Part shown: positions 6,992 through 14,083 of the stretch, piece by piece
How the letters are laid out: each line of letters begins with the position of its first letter
Numbering within the stretch: the stretch's first letter is position 1
Source: an uncultured Clostridia bacterium
GTDB lineage: Bacteria > Bacillota > Clostridia > Lachnospirales > CAG-274
DNA: 15,325 bases
Direction of reading: 5' to 3'
Assembly: GCA_947589405.1 (NCBI GenBank)
Contig: CANQBT010000042.1
Span: 1-15,325 of the forward strand
Translations under genes and position numbers: made by a program
Notes under the pieces: model-generated
Told to the model about the DNA's origin: nothing
Database searches by the model: none
What the model saw: only the letters and a program-made list of their open reading frames with translations

Positions 6992-7738
6992 ATGTCCAAC
7001 AATATATATGATACACTTATAAAGGAAAAGAAGTACAATTACAAGGGCGGACTGTATCACAATACTCAGATAGGCTTTGCATATAACTCCGAAAAGCTGG
7101 AGGGCAGTTCCCTTACAGAAAGACAGACAAGGTATCTTTTTGAAACAAGGAGTTTGCTTACAGAGGGAGAAAGCCTTGTTCCAAAGGATCATATCACAAC
7201 TATGGACAACCATTTTGTGCTGTTTAATTATATGCTGGATACAGCTATGGAGCCTTTATCCGAAGATATTATAAAGGAATACCACAGAATACTGTATATG
7301 GGTACAGACGAAGGCAGAGAAAAGGATTTTGCCATAGGCGATTATAAAAAAATAAGCAATACGATAGGCTATTTTATAGAAACTACAGAACCACAAAACG
7401 TAGAAACCGAAATGAAAAGACTTGTAAGCAGTTATAATGCCATTGAAAAGATTGGATTTAATGATGTCGTAGACTTTCATTACGGCTTTGAGAAAATACA
7501 TCCTTTTCAGAATGGCAACGGCAGAGTCGGAAGAATGATAATGTTCAGAGAATGTCTAAGAAACCATATAATTCCCTTTGTAATAACAAATGATGTAAAG
7601 AGATTTTATACTTTAGGGCTGGACAATTACGCCAAAAATCCCCAACAGCTGAGAGAGACCTGCGCCATGTGTCAGGACAGCTATTTTGATATGTGCCATA
7701 AATTCGGCATAGATGTTTCGGGACAGGAAAGAAAATAG
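6992..7738 (+). CDS. Fic domain protein with N-terminal inhibitory motif (class II)
   Basis: Fic enzymes usually transfer AMP from ATP to a target protein; some reverse the reaction or use other nucleotides. The 248-residue product carries the complete active-site motif HPFQNGNGRVGR at 170-181, with catalytic His170 and the anion-binding Asn/Gly residues intact. Near the N-terminus, SEKLEG (Ser33, Glu37, Gly38) fits the inhibitory helix motif [S/T]xxxE[G/N]. This predicts a class II, self-inhibited Fic, and no separate antitoxin is adjacent. ATG 6992 has an AAGGTGAT site upstream. A 93-bp gap without an obvious promoter follows dtd, and 12 bases precede the metallohydrolase. The target cannot be read from the sequence. 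It appears to be an insertion into a conserved gene group. Confidence 0.93.
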   Translation: MSNNIYDTLIKEKKYNYKGGLYHNTQIGFAYNSEKLEGSSLTERQTRYLFETRSLLTEGESLVPKDHITTMDNHFVLFNYMLDTAMEPLSEDIIKEYHRILYMGTDEGREKDFAIGDYKKISNTIGYFIETTEPQNVETEMKRLVSSYNAIEKIGFNDVVDFHYGFEKIHPFQNGNGRVGRMIMFRECLRNHIIPFVITNDVKRFYTLGLDNYAKNPQQLRETCAMCQDSYFDMCHKFGIDVSGQERK

Positions 7739-7750
7739 GAGAAGGAAAAA

Positions 7751-8374
7751 ATGAGATTAAAGCAATTCGTATCTCCCGACATGGGAGAAAACTGTTATTT
7801 TGTAATAGATGAAGAAACCAACAAGGCGATAGTTATAGATCCCGGTGCTCAGGGTGAAAAGCTGTGCAGCGTCATAGACGCAGAAGAAATTACGGTAGTG
7901 GCAATATGCCTTACACATTGCCATTTTGACCATGCGGGAGCCGTTATGGATATAAAAAGGCATACAAATGCTCCCATATTTATATGCAAGGGAGAAGAGG
8001 AAACGGCAGGCAGTACCGTGTACAATCTTTCCGCTATGTTTGGCAGACCTTTTACAATACCATATGACAGGGTACTTGAAGAAGGTGAAAAATTCAGTTT
8101 TGGCTCTCTTGTATTCAGCACTATACTTACGCCGGGCCATACGCCGGGAGGCGGTTGTTTTTACTTTGAGAAAGAGGGAGTGCTCTTTTCGGGAGACACT
8201 CTTTTCTGCATGAGCGTAGGCAGAACGGACTTTCCTGGAGGAAGCGTTTCACAGCTTACGGACAGCATAAAAAACAAGCTTTTTACATTGCCCGATAACA
8301 CAAGGGTGTACAGCGGTCACGGCAATGACACCACAATAGGCTTTGAAAAAGAACACAATAGTTTTATATACTAG
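7751..8374 (+). CDS. Metallo-beta-lactamase-fold hydrolase, glyoxalase II-like
   Basis: The 207-residue product is a single-domain MBL-fold hydrolase of the small hydroxyacylglutathione hydrolase-like (YcbL/YqgX type) group. The metal-binding motif THCHFDH is at 55-61 (His56, His58, Asp60, His61). Other ligands are His130 in LTPGHTPGG, Asp149 in SGDTLF and His190 in YSGHGND, so both metal sites look complete. Thioester hydrolysis is a family-level inference, and the true substrate is unknown; Clostridia often lack glutathione. It lies 12 bases after the Fic gene with a GGAG-type site, and 8 bases before hemZ, whose ribosome binding site overlaps this stop codon. It is thus very likely co-transcribed with hemZ. 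Confidence 0.93.
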   Translation: MRLKQFVSPDMGENCYFVIDEETNKAIVIDPGAQGEKLCSVIDAEEITVVAICLTHCHFDHAGAVMDIKRHTNAPIFICKGEEETAGSTVYNLSAMFGRPFTIPYDRVLEEGEKFSFGSLVFSTILTPGHTPGGGCFYFEKEGVLFSGDTLFCMSVGRTDFPGGSVSQLTDSIKNKLFTLPDNTRVYSGHGNDTTIGFEKEHNSFIY

Positions 8375-8382
8375 GAGAAGCG

Positions 8383-9807
8383 ATGTATTATGTAATAAAG
8401 GGACATGATTTCATAGACGAAACCGTGTCCGTGCTTATGATATTCTATCCCAATGACAAATATATACAGAGTGAAAGCACAGCGGAGGGTATTACCCTTG
8501 TAAGTACTTTTGACGGAAATACCGCAAAAGCACAGCTCTATATTGAGGGCGCCCTTAAGGCAGAGGACAGCGAGATCGCCGAAAACAGCCATCGTTCCGA
8601 GATAAAGAGAGTTGTAGGTCTGTCTATAGCAATGGCTGTCAATTCAATTATGAATATATCTCTTCCATGGGGAATACTTACCGGAGTAAGACCTGCCAAG
8701 CTCATAAGCGAGGGCTGGAACGAAGGCAAAGCTACTGATGAAATAACGAAAGAGCTGAATAAAAAATATCTTGTAAGCCTTGAAAAGCTCAGGCTTATGA
8801 CAGAGGTAGCAGAGGAAGAGAAAAAAATAGTGGAGTCGGGAAGGGGCAAAATAGGTCTGTATATAGGCATACCCTTTTGTCCTACAAGATGTCTTTACTG
8901 TTCCTTTACATCATATCCTCTTAAGCAGTATTCCGCTAAGGTAGACAGCTATCTGGACTGCCTTATAAGGGAAATGGAGTTTACAAGACAGTTTACAGAC
9001 AGCAGAGAGCTTGAGAGCATATATATCGGAGGAGGTACGCCTACATCACTTGATGAAGCTCAACTTGACAGGCTGTTAAGCGCTGTGGAAAATAATTTCG
9101 GTATACCTGAGGAATATACTGTGGAAGCCGGCAGACCCGATACTCTCACAAGAGAAAAGCTGAGGATACTTAAAAGTCACAATGTCACAAGAATTTCCAT
9201 AAATCCTCAGACCCTTAACGACAGCACACTTGAGCTTATAGGAAGAGAGCATACTACTGCTATGTTCCTCAATGCCTTTGAAATGGCAAGAGAAGAAGGT
9301 CATGACCATATAAATACAGATATTATACTGGGACTTCCCGGCGAAGGCGAAAGGGAGGTAATAAACACGATGGAGGGGCTTGTAAGGCTTTCTCCCGAAA
9401 GCATTACCGTACATACCCTTGCCGTTAAGAGAGCTTCAAGACTTAAGGAAACTCTTGAGAAATATTCTATGACAAGCGCTTGTGATATGGAAAAATATAT
9501 CGACATATCAAGAGGGTATACGGAAAAAATGGGAATGCGCCCTTATTATATGTACAGACAGAAAAATATGGTAGGAAATTTTGAAAACGTAGGCTACTGC
9601 AAGGAAAACTGCCAATGTATATACAATGTGCAGATAATGGAGGAAAAGCAGAGCATAATCGCTCTCGGCGCAGGCGCTTCCACAAAGACGGTAGACCCTG
9701 CAACCGATCAAATAGAGAGAATATTCAATGTTAAAAGCGTTGATGACTATATAACAAGGATAGATGAAATGTTGGATAGGAAAAAGGCTCTGAAAAGTAT
9801 GCTTTAA
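8383..9807 (+). CDS. hemZ: HemZ-type radical SAM coproporphyrinogen dehydrogenase-like protein
   Basis: This is an oxygen-independent coproporphyrinogen III oxidase-like protein of the HemN/HemW superfamily, HemZ branch. The 474-residue product has a distinct N-terminal region (about 1-155, with GILTGVRPAKL at 97-107) typical of HemZ. The radical SAM 4Fe-4S motif C166-x3-C170-x2-C173 is in PFCPTRCLYCSF, and the SAM-binding GGGTPTSL begins at 207. The HemZ signature PYYMYRQKNMVGN is in the C-terminal part. Its actual role in Clostridia, where full haem synthesis is often missing, is uncertain; decarboxylation of coproporphyrinogen is the family annotation. AGGAG at 8373-8377, overlapping the previous stop, supports the start. 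Length is normal. Confidence 0.94.
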   Translation: MYYVIKGHDFIDETVSVLMIFYPNDKYIQSESTAEGITLVSTFDGNTAKAQLYIEGALKAEDSEIAENSHRSEIKRVVGLSIAMAVNSIMNISLPWGILTGVRPAKLISEGWNEGKATDEITKELNKKYLVSLEKLRLMTEVAEEEKKIVESGRGKIGLYIGIPFCPTRCLYCSFTSYPLKQYSAKVDSYLDCLIREMEFTRQFTDSRELESIYIGGGTPTSLDEAQLDRLLSAVENNFGIPEEYTVEAGRPDTLTREKLRILKSHNVTRISINPQTLNDSTLELIGREHTTAMFLNAFEMAREEGHDHINTDIILGLPGEGEREVINTMEGLVRLSPESITVHTLAVKRASRLKETLEKYSMTSACDMEKYIDISRGYTEKMGMRPYYMYRQKNMVGNFENVGYCKENCQCIYNVQIMEEKQSIIALGAGASTKTVDPATDQIERIFNVKSVDDYITRIDEMLDRKKALKSML

Positions 9808-10000
9808 ATAATATTGCAGAGCTTTTGCGTTATGCCTCAGTATTGCACATAAAGGCAATTACGGCATACAGTTCCTTGCTTTATAATACAGGCTTGCGCA
9901 AACGGTTATATTTACGGCGTAACCAACAAAGCACATTTTATAAAAACGTGTTATTATTAAAGCAGAGGAAAATTATGCATTAATAAAATGAGGTGGAAAT
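9808..10000. other. Gap between hemZ and the kinase-like gene
   Basis: This 193-bp gap is the longest within the relA-aspS cluster. It contains a stem-loop, TATGCC (9831-9836) with GGCATA (9863-9868), plus inner complementarity of TTGC and GCAA. There is no T-tract, so it is not a typical terminator. A TATAAT at 9882-9887 could be a -10 box, but I see no good -35 box. AGGTGG (9991-9996) is the ribosome binding site of the next gene. Confidence 0.4.
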
Positions 10001-12661
10001 ATGGCAGAAATAAGAAAGAAGGATAAAGACAGACTTTTTGCAGGCTATGACAATGAATACGAAAAGCTGGCATTTGGTGAGAAAAGCACCGAAAGCGAAA
10101 ATATGCGCTTAGGTATGAGAGAGCTGGCGGCGGAATTCAGAGATGTTTTCGGCATAAGGGATACAGACGAAATGCCTCTTAGCCAAAGGATAAAAAAGAT
10201 ACTGGACAGCATAACGGTAGACGGTGAAGGCTATAACTTTTTAAGACCCGGCGGCTGGCTTGATGACGAAGCGGCAATGGCGTGCGCTATGGCAAGAATA
10301 AAGAGAATGGCTGTTTACGGTCAGAATCCCAAAAGCAGCGACGGAGTTTATCATATAGTGTATCTGGAACCTGAAAGCGACAGTTATAAGGCTTTGGGCA
10401 ACGGCATTGACGATATTGAAATACCGCCGAAGCCCCAACCTCCCAGGAGAAAGTTTTTATTTACGGACGAGAAAGATGCCATACGCTATGAAAAAGAGAT
10501 GGCAAAATATAATGACACCTTAAAGGAACAGAAAAGGATAGACGCTATCAAAAAAAATAATGAAAAATATGTAGAAAAGGCTGAAAAAGAGGCGGAATCC
10601 GTAAAAAAGACAAACGAGCACTTTGAAAACAACGCCGTAAGGAATATGAATATACATGACCTTATGGCAGACAAGAACGGAAACAAAGGCTCTCTTAAGC
10701 AGCGCCTTGAGGACGTCAAATCCTATACACGCAGAAATTCAAAGGAATATAACGAATTTCTGAAATCTCTTGACAGTATAAACAAGCTGTGGGAAATGCC
10801 TAATAACAAGGAAAACATAAAGGCTATGTTTCAGGCCTATGAAAGACTTGAAAAGGCATGTAAGGTATATCTTGACAAAAATTCTTCTCCCCGTCGTACA
10901 GATATGGGCGAGAAAAGAATAGACATAGTAAGAGATGTGCTCAATCTCCAGCGCCGTGAGAAAAAGGAACTGGAGGGCTATTACAATACATTTGCCGCAT
11001 CACCCGAGGAACGCATATTAGGCGATTGTGTTGAAAAGGCGAGATATGTGGAGTTGAATGAAAAGGAACACAAGCTCAGCAGAATAGGAGCAGGTACAAG
11101 TGTAAGATTACATATAGAGGGTAAAAACATAAACGGTATATTTACGGAGGAAAAGGCTGAAAAGTTTATGGGATTTGAGGGCATTATACTGAGAAACCTG
11201 CAAAATGCCAAAAATATCCCTCAGTCGGTAGCGGGAAAAATATGCGACTATTCCAACCTTGCGACCAAAGGCTTTTCGCTTACCATCATTCATAATACCG
11301 AAGAGGTTTATAAATTCCTTACAGACAACAATATTATAATGAGTAATAATATTGAAGCAGAAAAACAGCAATGGAAGAATTTTGCCGAAAATCTTTCCGC
11401 AGGGATCCATCAGCTGGACAAAAATAATACCTATAGCGGCTTTACGGCAGTAGATGTTTTGGAAAAGGCTATAAATGAACACGCTCCTGCCCGGTACAAG
11501 GAAGTTCTTAATAAATACAAGGACAGTTTTAAATTTTACAATAACATATCCAGCCGTAGTGTTTCCTTAGAGGAAAAGCTCAAATACCTTAGTTCACAGG
11601 AGGTTCAGGTATGCAATAAGTCCGATATTAAAAGCGGTCCCGTAAGAAAGGATCTGGAGCAATTCCTGAAGGATGTTTCACTTGAAACCAATTCGCAAAA
11701 AATTGCCATAATCTCAGGCATTGATTCAGAAAGACGTATTGACCTTAATACAAGAAATATAGCCACGTCCGTACTGGCAGAGCTTATAGGCTGCCCAAGC
11801 GTTGTTGCAAAGACGGAAAAGGCAACCGTCGTCACTATGGACGGAAAGACCAGAGAGGGCATATTTATGGAGTATGTACAGGGAAAGGAAGGCGGCAGTC
11901 TGGATCTTGACATTGATCAAAAAATAGATATGGATAAAAAACCCAACGGCGGACTCAAGAAAAAAATAGCCGACCTTCAGGTACTGGACAGCCTTTGCGG
12001 ACAGACGGACAGGCATCTGAACAATATTATGTTCCAAACAGACAAGGACGGACTTGTATCTGATATAAAGGGTATTGACAACGATATGAGCTTCGGTATA
12101 ACAAAGCTGAATACACAAGGCTATCACAGCATAAATCTCGGCGCCATAACACATATAGACGAAACAACTGCAAATAATATCAAAAATCTCAACAAGGAGA
12201 TACTGGAATATAAGATGAAGGACCTTCTTGTGCAGAAGGAAATAGATTCTCTTTGGGACAGAGTGAGAGTAATGCAGGCATGGTTGACCGATCCCCGTGT
12301 TACTATCGTGCCTACGGACAAATGGAAGGACAAAGAATGGGGCGAGCTTGCAAAGGGCATAACCAGGCCTGTGGAAGTGATCGAAAAAGGAAAGACCAGA
12401 ACATATGAGGAGGCTGACCTCCATAACTCAAACCTCTTTTATAAAGTAGGCTTAAGGGCACTACCCAATGGAAGGCTCTATTTGTGTCAGCCTCAAACCG
12501 AAGATAAAAAGAGAGAGTATATGAGAGGGATAAAAGACGCAAGGACATTTGAAAACGAAAAGCTTGCGGAAATAAGAGCAATTGATAACGAAAGGCAGAC
12601 ACAGGCTCCGCCTGTTCGGACTGTCCCGACTCACGGCGGAGGCGGCATGGGTATGGGGTAA
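10001..12661 (+). CDS. Large protein with a PI3K/PIKK-like (atypical protein) kinase signature
   Basis: I cannot assign a named family to this 886-residue product. Residues 1-140 form an unrecognised domain, followed by a proline-rich link (IPPKPQPPRRK, 141-151). A Lys/Glu-rich, probably coiled-coil stretch spans about 155-210, and more charged helical sequence runs to about 345. A glycine-containing strand region GAGTSVRLHIEGK (363-375) may be the nucleotide loop. Near 584-628 the pattern TRNIATSVLAELIG...GIFMEYVQGK resembles the N-lobe helix and hinge of HipA/PI3K-type kinases. The catalytic loop DRHLNN (670-675) matches the PIKK pattern DRHxxN, and GIDNDMSFG (691-699) occupies the DFG-like metal-binding position (Asp693). 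The tail ends in GGGGMGMG. No signal peptide or membrane segment is visible. Kinase activity and substrate are inferred only. Confidence 0.9.
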   Translation: MAEIRKKDKDRLFAGYDNEYEKLAFGEKSTESENMRLGMRELAAEFRDVFGIRDTDEMPLSQRIKKILDSITVDGEGYNFLRPGGWLDDEAAMACAMARIKRMAVYGQNPKSSDGVYHIVYLEPESDSYKALGNGIDDIEIPPKPQPPRRKFLFTDEKDAIRYEKEMAKYNDTLKEQKRIDAIKKNNEKYVEKAEKEAESVKKTNEHFENNAVRNMNIHDLMADKNGNKGSLKQRLEDVKSYTRRNSKEYNEFLKSLDSINKLWEMPNNKENIKAMFQAYERLEKACKVYLDKNSSPRRTDMGEKRIDIVRDVLNLQRREKKELEGYYNTFAASPEERILGDCVEKARYVELNEKEHKLSRIGAGTSVRLHIEGKNINGIFTEEKAEKFMGFEGIILRNLQNAKNIPQSVAGKICDYSNLATKGFSLTIIHNTEEVYKFLTDNNIIMSNNIEAEKQQWKNFAENLSAGIHQLDKNNTYSGFTAVDVLEKAINEHAPARYKEVLNKYKDSFKFYNNISSRSVSLEEKLKYLSSQEVQVCNKSDIKSGPVRKDLEQFLKDVSLETNSQKIAIISGIDSERRIDLNTRNIATSVLAELIGCPSVVAKTEKATVVTMDGKTREGIFMEYVQGKEGGSLDLDIDQKIDMDKKPNGGLKKKIADLQVLDSLCGQTDRHLNNIMFQTDKDGLVSDIKGIDNDMSFGITKLNTQGYHSINLGAITHIDETTANNIKNLNKEILEYKMKDLLVQKEIDSLWDRVRVMQAWLTDPRVTIVPTDKWKDKEWGELAKGITRPVEVIEKGKTRTYEEADLHNSNLFYKVGLRALPNGRLYLCQPQTEDKKREYMRGIKDARTFENEKLAEIRAIDNERQTQAPPVRTVPTHGGGGMGMG

Positions 12662-12666
12662 TAATA

Positions 12667-12701
12667 CATAACGGATCAAGGACATGGGACTTGCCGTTAT
12701 G
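12667..12701 (+). other. Inverted repeat upstream of hisS
   Basis: CATAACGG (12667-12674) and its exact complement CCGTTATG (12694-12701) enclose 19 bases, just after the kinase-like gene. No T-run follows directly. It abuts the terminator-like hairpin that starts at 12701, so the two could form a tandem or alternative structure in the transcript. Confidence 0.5.
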
Positions 12702-12722
12702 CAGGTCTTATGATCTGCTTTT
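12701..12722 (+). terminator. Weak intrinsic terminator-like hairpin before hisS
   Basis: A 7-bp stem GCAGGTC/GATCTGC (12701-12707, 12712-12718, with one G-U pair) has a TTAT loop and is followed by TTTT. The stem is short and the T-run is brief, so it may terminate only part of the transcripts. It could partly uncouple hisS-aspS from the upstream genes. No T-box (AGGGTGGNACCGCG-like) sequence is present in this 88-bp gap. Confidence 0.4.
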
Positions 12723-12749
12723 ATAACCACGATAAAAAGGAGAAACAAA

Positions 12750-14078
12750 ATGGCTGAAAACAAAATAAAGCCCCGTATACTTACGGGATTTATGGAGCTG
12801 CTCCCCGCAGACCAAATATTGTTCAACAAAATATACGATACCATAAGAGGAGTTTATGAAAGCTTTGGCTTTCTTCCTCTTGACACCCCTGTAATAGAGC
12901 TTTCCGAGATCCTTCTTGCCAAAGCTGGAGGAGAAACGGAAAAGCAGATATATCGCTTTAACAAGGGCGACAACGACCTTGCGCTGAGATTCGACCTTAC
13001 TGTGCCTCTTGCAAGATATGTTGCACAGCACAGCGGAGAACTGACATTTCCCTTCAAGCGCTATCAGATGAGCAAGGTGTACAGAGGTGAAAGACCTCAG
13101 AAGGGTCGTTTCAGAGAATTTTATCAATGCGATATAGACATAATAGGAAATGAAGAGCTAAGTCTTGTATACGACGGTGAGATACCGGCGGTAATTTACA
13201 ATATTTTCAGAAGGCTTGACTTCGGCAAGTTTACCATAAGGCTTAACAACAGAAAGGTACTGAACGGCTTTTTCGAGGCTCTTGACCTTTCTGATAAGAT
13301 AACCGATATTCTGAGGACCATTGACAAAATAGACAAGATAGGTGCCAAAAACGTTACGGAAGAGCTTGAAAAGCTTGAAATAGACAGCGGAAAAATCGAT
13401 AAAATAATGAGCTTTATTTCAATAACAGGCACAAATAACGATAAAATAAAAGCCCTTAAAGCAATGGGCATCGATAGTGAAAAATTTGCAGAGGGCGCTG
13501 ACGAGCTTGAAAAGGTAATAGGCTATATGAGGGCCTTCGGCATAGAGGAGGACTATTTTGAAATAGATCTTACCATAGCAAGAGGTCTTGACTACTATAC
13601 AGGCACAGTTTACGAAACAGTACTTGACGATTACAGAAATCTGGGAAGCGTATGCTCAGGGGGACGTTATGACAATCTTACGGAATACTATACCAATACA
13701 AAGCTTCCGGGAATAGGTATATCCATAGGACTTACAAGACTTTTCTCACAGCTTAAGGAAGCAGGTATAATAGAAGCGGAAAGCGCAAGTCTTGTAAAGG
13801 CTCTTGTAATACCTATGGGCGTTGATATGGAATATACCCTGAGAGCAGCGGGCAATATAAGAAATGCGGGAATACCTGTTGACGTATACTATGGGGAAAA
13901 GGGCATGAAGGCCAAAATGAAATATGCCAATAAGCTTGGCATACCCTATGTTGTAATAATAGGCGAGGACGAGGTAAACAGCAATACCGTCACACTTAAG
14001 AACATGAATACAGGCCAACAGAAAAGCGTAGCTGTAGACAATATAGCAGATGAAATAAAGACACAGGAAAGGATGTAA
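12750..14078 (+). CDS. hisS: Histidyl-tRNA synthetase
   Basis: HisRS charges tRNA-His with histidine. The 442-residue product is a class II synthetase: motif 1 region near residue 45, motif 2 around KVYRGERPQKGRFREFYQCDID (109-130), and the HisA histidine-site motif RGLDYYTGTVYE at 278-289. The SGGRYDNL motif is at 303-310 and motif 3, GIGISIGLTRL, at 321-331. A C-terminal anticodon-binding domain (about 345-442) includes VIPMG and VDVYYG. The N-terminus reads LTGFMELLPADQ, where many HisRS have KGTQDILP, a variant I associate with Clostridia. The start has a good AAAAGGAG site. It is followed after 5 bases by aspS, a widespread Firmicute pair. Confidence 0.97.
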   Translation: MAENKIKPRILTGFMELLPADQILFNKIYDTIRGVYESFGFLPLDTPVIELSEILLAKAGGETEKQIYRFNKGDNDLALRFDLTVPLARYVAQHSGELTFPFKRYQMSKVYRGERPQKGRFREFYQCDIDIIGNEELSLVYDGEIPAVIYNIFRRLDFGKFTIRLNNRKVLNGFFEALDLSDKITDILRTIDKIDKIGAKNVTEELEKLEIDSGKIDKIMSFISITGTNNDKIKALKAMGIDSEKFAEGADELEKVIGYMRAFGIEEDYFEIDLTIARGLDYYTGTVYETVLDDYRNLGSVCSGGRYDNLTEYYTNTKLPGIGISIGLTRLFSQLKEAGIIEAESASLVKALVIPMGVDMEYTLRAAGNIRNAGIPVDVYYGEKGMKAKMKYANKLGIPYVVIIGEDEVNSNTVTLKNMNTGQQKSVAVDNIADEIKTQERM

Positions 14079-14083
14079 TAAAG

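Noticed and set aside
9831..9868. Terminator after hemZ
   Set aside because: A stem-loop is present but lacks a T-tract, so termination cannot be supported.
11726..12424. A 232-codon minus-strand open frame inside the kinase-like gene
   Set aside because: It is long but Cys/Tyr/Leu-rich, typical of antisense shadow, and has no motif or ribosome binding site; the plus-strand frame has clear kinase motifs.
12662..12749. T-box riboswitch for hisS
   Set aside because: The gap is only 88 bp and contains no T-box-like conserved sequence.
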